A stretch of 27,697 bases of DNA, from NCBI GenBank assembly GCA_964520045.1, contig CAZFMJ010000035.1, positions 1 to 27,697 of the forward strand, given 5' to 3'. Both the position numbers and the translations under genes were made by a program. Numbering within the stretch: the first letter of the stretch is position 1; each line of letters begins with the position of its first letter. This stretch comes from CAZFMJ01 sp964520045. Lineage in GTDB: Bacteria > Elusimicrobiota > Elusimicrobia > Elusimicrobiales > CAZFMJ01. Under the pieces are notes generated by a model, which did not search any database, was not told where the DNA came from, and worked only from the letters and a program-made list of their open reading frames with translations. This document shows positions 15,176 to 23,242 of the stretch, piece by piece.

Positions 15176-17005
15176 ATGAAACAGATTAATGTGCCGAAAG
15201 AACGGCTGGCGATTCTATGGATTTTAACGTATATCGGCAGCGGTTTATTGGCCATGAGGCTGTTGGATATTCAAATTATAAGATATCAGTACTATAAACA
15301 GGCGGCCGAGCGCAATCGCACGCAGATCATACGTCAAACTGCGCCGAGGGGCAGAATTTTCAGTTCAGATTCGGTCATATTGGCGACCAACAGGCCGGCG
15401 TTCAGCCTTATCTATCTTCCGGGCCGGATCAATGATATCGGGTATCTTCAGCGGCTGGCGCGGAATTTTTCTGAAAAGCTGAAGGTTCCGGTTCCGGAGC
15501 TTATAGGCAAACTGCAGAAGTCGTTTGACAGAGGAACGCCGGTTAGAATCGCGGAAAATCTTTCTGCGAAGACAATGTTTAGTTTTTCCGAGCTTAGGAC
15601 GCTGTATCCCGGGATGGATATCATCGTGGAGTCCCAGCGTTTTTATCCTTTGGGAAATTTCGCAAGCCATCTGATAGGATATATAGGGATGATGGACAGC
15701 CGGGAATGGAATCTTGCCGGCAGAAGCGGCGGGGAGTACCGGATGGATTCCAGAATAGGCAAAAGCGGAATTGAAAAAATTTTCGAGCGGGAGCTTAAAG
15801 GCAGGGACGGCGGGTTATGTCTGGAAGTTGATGCGAGGGGGAAGTTAAAGCAGATACTCCAAAGGGAACCATGGCAGCCGGGCGCCGATGTCCGCCTTAC
15901 CATTGATTCGCGCGTTCAGAAAGCGGCGGAAGAAGGGCTTAAGGCGTCGAAGTCGCAGAAGGGGGCTGTCGTGGCCGTTAATCCCCAGAACGGAGAGGTG
16001 CTTGCGCTGGCTTCTTCTCCTGATTTTGACCCGAACATATTTGTTCTTTCCAAAGACGAGCAGTTGAATTCCGCGATTAAGGCGGTTCCCGAGTTTAATT
16101 TGGCGCTCCAGGGCGTTTTTCCTCCGGGATCAACGTTTAAAATAATAACTTCGGCCGCCGCTTTGGAAACCGGAAAAATATCCCCGCAGGAATATTTCTT
16201 TTGCCCCGGATATTATGATGCCGGAAACAGGATTTTTAAGTGTTGGGAAAAAAAAGGACACGGCCGCGCTGATTTTTTTTACGGCATAGCGCATTCCTGC
16301 GACGTATATTTTTATAATACCGGAATACGAATCGGGGGCGGAGTAATAGAAAAATTTGAAAAAGCGTTCAGGCTTGGAACGCTTTCCGGAATAGCTTTGC
16401 CCGGTGAAAAAAGCGGCAATATATTCGGACCCGCCTCAAGGGCGGCAAAACGCACATATTGGTTTATGGGCGACACGTTAAATCTTGCAATCGGACAGGG
16501 AGAATTACTGGTTACGCCTATTCAGATGGCGCAGGTCATAGCGGCGGTGGCCAACCGGGGGTTTTTTTTCAGGCCTAATTATATAAATCATGTTATAGCT
16601 TCTTCCGGCAAAATTATGTTTAAGAGCAAAACCGAGATTACGTCCACGATAACTCTTAAGCAGGAGACATGGGTGCTGCTGCGCGAAGGATTAAAGCGCG
16701 TCGTGACGGAGGGGACCGGCAGGATAGCGCAAATAAAGGGCATCGATGTCTACGGAAAAACCGGCACCGCGCAGAACCCGCTGGGGGAAGATCATGCCTG
16801 GTTCGTGGCGTTTGCGGAAGTTCCGGGACAAAAACCGAATATAGCCGTTGCGGTGCTGGTTCAATACGGCGAACACGGCGCTTCTTCCGCGGGACCTATA
16901 GCCAGGCGTGTTATCGAGGCCGCTCTTTCCGAAAACATCAGCCGGCCGGCTATTCCTGTCCCGCCAGGGACTTCTTCGGACGCGGTAAAAATAAGCGGAA
17001 TATGA
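15176..17005 (+). CDS. mrdA: Penicillin-binding protein 2 (elongation transpeptidase)
   Basis: PBP2 cross-links peptidoglycan for cell elongation and works with RodA. The 609-residue protein has an N-terminal anchor (LAILWILTYIGSGLLAMRLL), the PBP dimerisation-type region with RGRIFSSDSVILATNRP and HLIGYIG, and the transpeptidase domain. The catalytic motifs are SxxK as STFK with Ser at residue 319, SxN-type SCD with Ser at 374 (the PBP2 form is SCDxYFY), and KTG at 528-530 in YGKTGTAQNP. Length is near that of E. coli PBP2. It follows mreD by 13 bases and precedes rodA by four. Confidence 0.95.
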   Translation: MKQINVPKERLAILWILTYIGSGLLAMRLLDIQIIRYQYYKQAAERNRTQIIRQTAPRGRIFSSDSVILATNRPAFSLIYLPGRINDIGYLQRLARNFSEKLKVPVPELIGKLQKSFDRGTPVRIAENLSAKTMFSFSELRTLYPGMDIIVESQRFYPLGNFASHLIGYIGMMDSREWNLAGRSGGEYRMDSRIGKSGIEKIFERELKGRDGGLCLEVDARGKLKQILQREPWQPGADVRLTIDSRVQKAAEEGLKASKSQKGAVVAVNPQNGEVLALASSPDFDPNIFVLSKDEQLNSAIKAVPEFNLALQGVFPPGSTFKIITSAAALETGKISPQEYFFCPGYYDAGNRIFKCWEKKGHGRADFFYGIAHSCDVYFYNTGIRIGGGVIEKFEKAFRLGTLSGIALPGEKSGNIFGPASRAAKRTYWFMGDTLNLAIGQGELLVTPIQMAQVIAAVANRGFFFRPNYINHVIASSGKIMFKSKTEITSTITLKQETWVLLREGLKRVVTEGTGRIAQIKGIDVYGKTGTAQNPLGEDHAWFVAFAEVPGQKPNIAVAVLVQYGEHGASSAGPIARRVIEAALSENISRPAIPVPPGTSSDAVKISGI

Positions 17006-17009
17006 TTCT

Positions 17010-18353
17010 ATGCTGAACGCAGGGTACAGAGAATTCAGAAAAAGCAGGATGGATTGGCTGTTAATGTGGGCGGTTATGGCCCTTGTCGTTATAGGAACCA
17101 TATGCGTTTTTTCCGCCGCCGTGGCTTTGCCGTACCATGCGAAAATAATAAGAACGCAGCTCATTGCGTTTCCGGTCGCCGCGGTGTTTTTTATGCTGGG
17201 ATGGGGCGTTAATTATCAGATTTTCCAGGATCAATGGAAAATAGTGTACGGTCTCATGATAGCGGCGCTTATCGGCGTGCTTTTGTTCGGAGTTGTGGAT
17301 CGCGGAGCCAAATCATGGTACAGGCTTCCATTTTTTTCCATTCAGCCTTCAGAAATGTGCAGAATAGGGCTGATACTTGTTCTGGCGAATTATCTGGACC
17401 GGAGGTCAAAGCAGATAAAAGAGGTCTCAACGATATTGGGCGCTTTGGGATTGGCCTTCCCGATATTTTTGCTTATTATGAAGCAGCCGGATTTCTCCGC
17501 CCTTTTGGTGATATTCCCCACGCTGCTGGCGCAGTTTTTTTGCGCGGGGGCAAGCCTGTTCCATCTTTCCGTAATATTGGGCTACGGTTTTGTCGCGGCA
17601 ATATTGCCTATTTTATGGACTCTCATATCGTTGAATAAAACATGGGCGCTTGATAATCCCGCAATAAATATTTTTATGAATCTTTCTCAATTCGGGTTTT
17701 CCACGCTTATTATCTGCGCCGCCATAGCGCTGGCGGCGTATATAAGCTGGTGGCTGTCCGTGCGCTTCAGATCGTATATACCTAATACATATTTTATAGG
17801 AGCCGCGTTGGTGGTTATGCTCGGATTCATATCGGGGATAGCCATACAGCATCAGATGAAGGAATATCAGCGCAAAAGATTTGAAGTTTTTCTTTCGCCT
17901 GAAATGGATCCGCGCGGCGCGGGATATAATCTTCTGCAGGCGCAGATTGCGATGGGGTCCGGGGGTATGTGGGGGAAAGGAATTTTTTCCGGCACACAGT
18001 CCAGGCTGGGATTTGTTCCCGAGAGACACACGGATTTTATCCTCGCCGTGGTGGGAGAGGAGATGGGATTTTGGGGGAGCATCCTCGTGCTGGGTTTATA
18101 TCTGGTCATTTTATGGCGGATAACACTGGCGGCGCAGGTTTCCCGGGACAAGTTCGGCTATCTTGTAAACTGCGGAATATTCAGCATGTTTATGGTTTAT
18201 CTTTTTATAAATTTCGGAATGGCCGTCGGGCTTGTGCCGGTGGCCGGCATTCCCCTGCCGTTTTTATCTTACGGGGGATCGAATCTTGTGGCTACTATGT
18301 TGGCGGTGGGTATTGCCCAGTCGGTTTATTCTAAACGCTATGCACTTGTATAA
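17010..18353 (+). CDS. rodA: Peptidoglycan glycosyltransferase RodA (SEDS), with an internal insertion
   Basis: RodA polymerises glycan strands from lipid II together with PBP2. The SEDS core is clear: RGAKSWYRLPFFSIQPSEMCRIGLIL, MKQPDFSALLVIFPTLLAQFFCAG, SPEMDPRGAGYNLLQAQIAMGSGGMWGKGIFSGTQSRLGFVPERHTDFILAVVGEE and the ending GIPLPFLSYGGSN. At 447 residues it is about 75 longer than typical RodA (about 370). The extra stretch, about residues 205-275, lies between the segments ILPILW and MKEYQRKRFEVFL and holds two additional hydrophobic helices. It overlaps the next gene by 14 bases. Confidence 0.94.
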   Translation: MLNAGYREFRKSRMDWLLMWAVMALVVIGTICVFSAAVALPYHAKIIRTQLIAFPVAAVFFMLGWGVNYQIFQDQWKIVYGLMIAALIGVLLFGVVDRGAKSWYRLPFFSIQPSEMCRIGLILVLANYLDRRSKQIKEVSTILGALGLAFPIFLLIMKQPDFSALLVIFPTLLAQFFCAGASLFHLSVILGYGFVAAILPILWTLISLNKTWALDNPAINIFMNLSQFGFSTLIICAAIALAAYISWWLSVRFRSYIPNTYFIGAALVVMLGFISGIAIQHQMKEYQRKRFEVFLSPEMDPRGAGYNLLQAQIAMGSGGMWGKGIFSGTQSRLGFVPERHTDFILAVVGEEMGFWGSILVLGLYLVILWRITLAAQVSRDKFGYLVNCGIFSMFMVYLFINFGMAVGLVPVAGIPLPFLSYGGSNLVATMLAVGIAQSVYSKRYALV

Positions 18354-19071
18354 TAACCGCGAAGCAAGATATAGAATGCGTCTTAAATTTTCCAGGCTCG
18401 GACAGGCCAAAATGCTGTCGCATTTAGAGCAAATAAGACTGCTGCGGCGCATGATGGAAAAATCAGGGCTTCCCTGTATCTGTTCAAGGCGCGGGAAAAT
18501 GAATGTGGTAAAGATGTCTTTCGGTCCGGCGATTTCTGTCGGATATGAAAGCATGGCTGAATACGCGGACGCTTATTTTCAGCGGAATGTTGATGAAAAA
18601 GAAATAACAAATGCTTTGTCAAGCGCTTCCGAGGGGGGAATTTTATTGGTTTCGGCCAAGCGGGTTCCGCTCAGCTTTCCATCGATAGAGGCGCTGGCTA
18701 ATGCCGCGGAATATGAAGTCTGCGGAGAATTTTCGCAGGAGTATTTTCGGACAAACATAGCGGAATTCCTAAAAAACAAAGAAATATTTATAGCCAAAAA
18801 TAAAACGGGAGGATGCCGCGAAATTATTGATGCCAGACGTCTTGTTATCTCAATGGAAATTAAGGACAGGCGCACGCTAAAGCTTTTATTGAGATTCGGA
18901 CCCAAGCGGAATGTTAAGCCCGAACATATTGTATTTATAAGCAGTATGAATATGGAATCCGCCGGAGACGGAAAAATTTTTGAAATTGCCAATTCCGATT
19001 CCGGCGGATTCCAGGTCAAGAGAGTGGAATTATATTGGGAAAATTCAGAAGGCAGACTTATGCCGATATAA
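18340..19071 (+). CDS. DUF2344 / TIGR03936 family protein
   Basis: The sequence RMRLKFSRLGQAKMLSHLEQIRLLRRMMEKSGLP, followed by KMSFGPAISVGYESMAEYADAYF, matches the DUF2344 (TIGR03936) family of 'radical SAM-linked' proteins. Its members are usually fused to, or encoded next to, a B12-binding radical SAM protein and just upstream of rng. The usual SQGFNPHP segment is replaced here by SRRGKMNVVK. The frame is open back to 18232, but residues before 18340 are translated from inside rodA, so I start at the ATG at 18340 (243 residues). An ATG at 18376 is also possible. The rng neighbour fits the family; the radical SAM partner is not in the window. Its biochemical role is unknown. Confidence 0.85.
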   Translation: MHLYNNREARYRMRLKFSRLGQAKMLSHLEQIRLLRRMMEKSGLPCICSRRGKMNVVKMSFGPAISVGYESMAEYADAYFQRNVDEKEITNALSSASEGGILLVSAKRVPLSFPSIEALANAAEYEVCGEFSQEYFRTNIAEFLKNKEIFIAKNKTGGCREIIDARRLVISMEIKDRRTLKLLLRFGPKRNVKPEHIVFISSMNMESAGDGKIFEIANSDSGGFQVKRVELYWENSEGRLMPI

Positions 19072-19121
19072 GCAACTGCTTAGCAGTAATATATAGAACG
19101 CGGATAAGTATAAACAGGAGA

Positions 19122-19269
19122 TTAACCGCAAAGAACGCAAAGTAAACGCAGAGGACACAGACCCATTCTTTCCTTGAAAGGCATTGAGAATGGGACAGTC
19201 CAAACTCACGGCTTTTAAGGATTGTTTGGGACGTTCTTAGCGTGAATTCTTTGCGTCCTTTGCGGTTAA
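19122..19269 (+). repeat. Family A inverted-repeat element, copy 1 (upstream of rng)
   Basis: The left end TTAACCGCAAAGAACGCAAAG at 19122-19142 and the reverse complement of the right end (TTAACCGCAAAGGACGCAAAG, ending at 19269) differ at one position. Between them lies a stem CCCATTCT/AGAATGGG at 19162-19169 and 19187-19194. A second copy with the same ends lies at 23330-23495, and the right 36 bases are nearly identical. The element has no coding capacity and looks like a MITE or a repeated extragenic hairpin. It occupies most of the 220-base gap before rng. The AACCGCAAAG-type end is, from memory, a common intergenic repeat in several phyla. Confidence 0.75.
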
Positions 19270-19291
19270 ATCCTAAACAACAGGAGTTTTT

Positions 19292-20743
19292 ATGGATAGA
19301 AAAACCAGGCCGGTAAAAAAAGAAATTTTTGCTAATACATCTTTTGAGGAGACCCGCGTTGCGATACAGGAAGACAACCGCCTTGTCGAACTGCTTTGGG
19401 AACGGCGGAACAGCCTTAATATTGTGGGCAATATATATAAAGGGATAGTAGAAAACGTCCTCCCGGGCATATCCAGCGCATTTGTAAACATCGGGCACGA
19501 AAAAAACGCCTATCTTTATATATCCGATATCCTCGGCGGGCAGAAAGAGCCTATTGAAAAATTATTGAAAAAAAACCAGGAAATAATGGTGCAGGTGGCA
19601 AAAGACGCAATCGGCACAAAGGGAATGAAAGTAACTATGGACGTTTCTCTTCCCGGCCGCTATCTTGTGCTGACCCCGTACCAGGAATTTGTCGGAATTT
19701 CCAAAAACATCGAAAAACCCGAAGAGAGAGAAAAGCTTACCCAGATAATAAATAAACTTGCCGCTGAAAACCTGAAGCAAAAAGGGTGCGTTGTGCGCAC
19801 GGAGGCGGAAGGGGCGGCGGAGCAGGAAATTGAAAGGGAGGTAAAATACCTGTCGCGGCTTTGGGAATCGGTGATGCGCCGTTTTGAGACCGCCCCCGCG
19901 CCGTGTCTTATTCATAAAGACATGAATCTTACAATGCAGGTGGCGCGCGATATTCTTTCGGACGGGGTGGGGATTTATCTTCTTGATAATAAGGATGATT
20001 ATCATAACGTGCTTGATTTCGTGAGCAAAATATCTCCCGAACTTAAAGACAGAGTGAGACTTTATGAGGGCAAGACGCCTATATATACCGCTTTTAATAT
20101 AGAGCCGTCGATAGAAGAATTGCGCAAAATAAAAATACCGCTTCCAAACGGGGGGACCATTGTAATTCAGGAGGCGGAATCTTTGTGCGCGATAGATGTG
20201 AACACCGGTAAGTTTACGGGGTCCAAGTCCCAGGAAGAAACCGTTACTCAGACCAATATAGAAGCCGCGCAGGAGGTCGCTCATCAGCTGCGGCTTAGAA
20301 ATATAGGCGGAATCATTGTAATAGATTTCATAGATATGAAGAGGGCGTCTAACCGCCATAAGGTGGTGGACTCTCTTGATAAAGCCCTCGGCCGCGACCG
20401 CGCCAAAATACGAATACTTCCGATAACACGGCTCGGTTTGGTCGAGATGACCAGAGAGCGCAAACGGGAAAGCACGGTTAGCCTGCTTACCGAAGAATGT
20501 CCGGAGTGTCATGGTTCCGGAAGAGTCCTTTCCGCCGAAAGCATGCGGATAAAGGTGCAGCGGGAAATATATAATATGACTATGGGCCGGCCCGGCGGCA
20601 ATATCCGGATAATGCTGCATCCGATATTGGCAGACGCCCTAAAGCATAAACAGGAAATTCTTGAGCGCAATGTGCACCGGAGCGTTAAGATACAGGCAGA
20701 CCCCCAGCTTACATGGGAGGATTATAGAATTGTTCTGGAGTAA
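19292..20743 (+). CDS. rng: Ribonuclease G / RNase E family
   Basis: RNase G is an endoribonuclease acting in rRNA 5'-end maturation and mRNA decay. The 483-residue protein has the S1 domain (IVGNIYKGIVENVLPGISSAFVNIGHEKNAYLYISD), a 5'-sensor region, and the DNase I-like catalytic part with the Mg-binding Asp residues D302 (AIDVNTGKFTGS) and D345 (IVIDFIDM). A CPEC motif near residues 406-409 forms the zinc-link Cys pair, followed by GSGRV. It lacks the long scaffold tail of RNase E, which fits RNase G. The DUF2344 neighbour is typical, and the start follows an AGGAG. Confidence 0.95.
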   Translation: MDRKTRPVKKEIFANTSFEETRVAIQEDNRLVELLWERRNSLNIVGNIYKGIVENVLPGISSAFVNIGHEKNAYLYISDILGGQKEPIEKLLKKNQEIMVQVAKDAIGTKGMKVTMDVSLPGRYLVLTPYQEFVGISKNIEKPEEREKLTQIINKLAAENLKQKGCVVRTEAEGAAEQEIEREVKYLSRLWESVMRRFETAPAPCLIHKDMNLTMQVARDILSDGVGIYLLDNKDDYHNVLDFVSKISPELKDRVRLYEGKTPIYTAFNIEPSIEELRKIKIPLPNGGTIVIQEAESLCAIDVNTGKFTGSKSQEETVTQTNIEAAQEVAHQLRLRNIGGIIVIDFIDMKRASNRHKVVDSLDKALGRDRAKIRILPITRLGLVEMTRERKRESTVSLLTEECPECHGSGRVLSAESMRIKVQREIYNMTMGRPGGNIRIMLHPILADALKHKQEILERNVHRSVKIQADPQLTWEDYRIVLE

Positions 20744-20747
20744 GGAT

Positions 20748-22442
20748 ATGACAACAAATAGTTTATTCCGGTTTTTTCGGCTGAAAGAGCCGCGGCATGC
20801 CGCGGGGAGATTCCATCTCAATAAGATACCGGCGGTGATTTTCCTTGTTGCCGGCCTTTGCCTGCCGCATTTTTGCGCAGCCGCTTCGGGACTTGGAGAT
20901 TTAATATTAATGCGCGACGGCAAATATGCGGGAAGCATTCAGATATATACAAAAGAGGGTAAAATTTATTTAGATGCGAAAAGAACGACAGCCCTGCTGG
21001 GGGGAGGTCTTTACTGGTATCCGGTATCGGGCAGAATTCTTATAAACATAAACGGCGAGCAGGCGAAATTTACGTCGGATTCCGGCGAAATTATTATAAA
21101 CCAGCAAAAAATTTCACTGCCAAACCCCGTTATTATAAGGGCGGGAGATCCCTTTTTGGCAATGGAATTCTGGCTTTCGCGCAAATTTTCGGACATGCTG
21201 GGCATGGAATTGGCATATAACGACTCAACAAGGATATTGTCCGCAGATAAAAAATTTAATGTGGGCGGTTTGAATTATTTTTCACACTCCGATAAAACGC
21301 GGCTGGTTTTGGAAACAAAGGGCGTATTGGAATATAAAACGAATTATAAAGAAAAAAAACGGCTGGACATCGTTATCTCCGGGGGCATTCTTGAATCGCG
21401 GGACAGCGTCGAAATAAACGACGGAGTTGTCCGCAAGGCGCTGCTGTCGCAGGAACGGAAGAGCGCCGTCCTTTCCCTTGTTTTTGATAAGGACGCGGAT
21501 TACTGGAAAATGTTTTATCTTAAAGAGCCCGACAGAATAGTCATTGATATTTTGCGCGTTACCCCGGCGCTCCCTTCCGGCGACGGAAAGCAGGTTTTCG
21601 CGGCCGTAGAAGAGCCGCTTGCCGCTGAGGCGTCTTCCGTTTTAGCGGAAAGCAGCAGCCCTGCGGTAGATGTCTCTACCGGGCCTGCGGAAAATATTGC
21701 GGTGATGGCGGATAATCCCGTCGTTCAGACAGACACCGCGGCTGTTTATGTTCCGGTTGAGCAAGTGAAAAAACGCATTGTGATAGATGCGGGGCATGGC
21801 GGCAGGGATCCCGGGGGAAGACGGGTTTTCGGACTTCCGGAAAAAGAAATGAATTTGCGGGTGGCTAAAGCATTGGCCGATCTTTTTAAGGATGACGGCA
21901 GGTTTGACGTGCTTTTGACCAGAGATTCGGATGTTTTTGTCCCGCTTGCGCAGCGTTCAAGCATGGCGAATGAATTCAAGGCCGATTTGTTTATATCCAT
22001 ACATGCCAATGCGTCCCGCAGCAGAAAAAAAAACGGTTTCGAAATTTATTTTATGTCTGAAAACGCGTCGGATCCATGGGCGGCCGAAGTTGCGGCCTTG
22101 GAAAACGCCGTCAGGGACCTTGAAGAAGACGCCGAGTCTGATTCGGCAACGCTTCTTTTGCATTCCATGGCGCGGAATGAATATATAAACGAAGCCAGCC
22201 AACTGGCCGGGATTTTATGCCGGCATCTTAATAAAAGAATTCCTATTTCAAACAACGGAGTAAAGCAAGCCGCATTTTTTGTGCTGAGGGGAACATATGC
22301 GCCGGCTATTTTAGTTGAAACCGGCTACATGACCAATTCTAAAGATCAGGCCAATTTGTGCAGCCAAAAGGTGCGCAAAAAAATTGCGGCGGGAATTTAT
22401 TCCGGTATTTTGGAGTATGCCGGGGAGAAAGGATGGAAATAA
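20748..22442 (+). CDS. N-acetylmuramoyl-L-alanine amidase with AMIN-like domain
   Basis: This secreted Amidase_3 enzyme cleaves the lactyl-amide bond of peptidoglycan, probably in the periplasm. I start at the ATG at 20748, just after the rng stop, giving 564 residues; the open frame begins inside rng. Residues 1-46 contain a hydrophobic stretch (IPAVIFLVAGLCLPHFCAAA), a signal peptide. A copper-amine-oxidase-N-like segment (YWYPVSGRILININGEQAKFTS) and an AMIN-like domain (about 180-275) follow, then an Ala/Glu/Pro-rich linker. The catalytic domain has zinc ligands H350 (DAGHGG), E367 (EKEMNL) and H419 (SIHANA), and the catalytic E524 (LVETGYMTN). Confidence 0.93.
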   Translation: MTTNSLFRFFRLKEPRHAAGRFHLNKIPAVIFLVAGLCLPHFCAAASGLGDLILMRDGKYAGSIQIYTKEGKIYLDAKRTTALLGGGLYWYPVSGRILININGEQAKFTSDSGEIIINQQKISLPNPVIIRAGDPFLAMEFWLSRKFSDMLGMELAYNDSTRILSADKKFNVGGLNYFSHSDKTRLVLETKGVLEYKTNYKEKKRLDIVISGGILESRDSVEINDGVVRKALLSQERKSAVLSLVFDKDADYWKMFYLKEPDRIVIDILRVTPALPSGDGKQVFAAVEEPLAAEASSVLAESSSPAVDVSTGPAENIAVMADNPVVQTDTAAVYVPVEQVKKRIVIDAGHGGRDPGGRRVFGLPEKEMNLRVAKALADLFKDDGRFDVLLTRDSDVFVPLAQRSSMANEFKADLFISIHANASRSRKKNGFEIYFMSENASDPWAAEVAALENAVRDLEEDAESDSATLLLHSMARNEYINEASQLAGILCRHLNKRIPISNNGVKQAAFFVLRGTYAPAILVETGYMTNSKDQANLCSQKVRKKIAAGIYSGILEYAGEKGWK

Positions 22443-23242
22443 AAAAAAGCCGTAAGTTTAGTCCTATCGGCGTTTTTGATTCGGGGCTGGGCGGATTGAC
22501 CGTTTTGAAAGCTATCCGCAGGGTTATTCCCGGCGAAAATCTTATTTATTTCGGCGATACGGCGCACGTGCCGTATGGGACCAAATCAAAAGACGCCGTG
22601 ATTATGTTCTCTTTGGGAATAGCAAAATATCTTATATCGAGGAAAATTAAGCTTCTGGTCGTTGCCTGCAATACCGCTTCAGCTCTTGCGATCGAAGAAA
22701 TAAGAAGGGCGATAAAAATTCCGGTTGTGGGAGTCATTGTCCCGGGCTCAAAAACCGCCGCGCGTGTTACCGTTAACGGCAGGGTCGGGGTCATAGGCAC
22801 GGAAGCCACTATTGCCAGCGGCGCCTACGGCGCGGTTTTGCGGAAGATATCGGGAAGGATAAAGGTTTTCGGTTATGCCTGCCCGCTGTTCGTCCCTCTT
22901 GTGGAAGAAGGATGGTGGAGCGGCGATATCGCGCAAATGGCGGCGGATAAATATCTTTCTGAGTTCAGACGAAAGGGGGCGGATACTTTAATACTCGGGT
23001 GCACTCATTATCCGCTTATAAAAAAAATTATAAAGAAAGCGGCGGGTCGGGGGATCAAGCTTGTGGATTCGGCGGATTCAGTGGCGCTGGAAGTGATGGG
23101 AATGCTTGAAGCGCGGCGCATGTTAAATCCGTCAAAGAAAGGATGGGCTCAATTTATAGCAAGCGATTCTCCGCGCAGGTTCAGCAGACTCGCGGCCCTT
23201 ATGGGAGTAAAAGCCGGGAAGGTTAAAATGAAGCGGATTTAG
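22433..23242 (+). CDS. murI: Glutamate racemase
   Basis: MurI makes D-glutamate for peptidoglycan precursors from L-glutamate using two Cys bases. The 269-residue protein has FDSGLGGLTVL, DTAHVPYGTK, the first catalytic C79 in VVACNTASALA, and the second C190 in LILGCTHYPLI. I start at the ATG at 22433, which has a good GGGGAGAAAGG site and overlaps the amidase stop by 10 bases. The open frame extends upstream to 22358 inside the amidase gene. The overlap and the related function suggest co-expression with the amidase. Confidence 0.95.
   Translation: MEIKKSRKFSPIGVFDSGLGGLTVLKAIRRVIPGENLIYFGDTAHVPYGTKSKDAVIMFSLGIAKYLISRKIKLLVVACNTASALAIEEIRRAIKIPVVGVIVPGSKTAARVTVNGRVGVIGTEATIASGAYGAVLRKISGRIKVFGYACPLFVPLVEEGWWSGDIAQMAADKYLSEFRRKGADTLILGCTHYPLIKKIIKKAAGRGIKLVDSADSVALEVMGMLEARRMLNPSKKGWAQFIASDSPRRFSRLAALMGVKAGKVKMKRI

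Noticed and set aside
18232..18339. Upstream start of the DUF2344 protein inside rodA.
   Set aside because: The extra N-terminal residues are translated out of frame from the conserved end of rodA and do not resemble the family.
19562..20620. Long - strand ORF opposite rng (352 residues).
   Set aside because: It is the antisense shadow of a gene with clear RNase G motifs and has no family resemblance of its own.
20661..20747. Upstream start of the amidase inside rng.
   Set aside because: The region is the conserved end of rng. The ATG at 20748 follows the rng stop and begins a signal-peptide-like sequence.
22358..22432. Upstream start of murI.
   Set aside because: It lies inside the amidase C-terminus, and the ATG at 22433 has a strong ribosome-binding site and the family's usual start.
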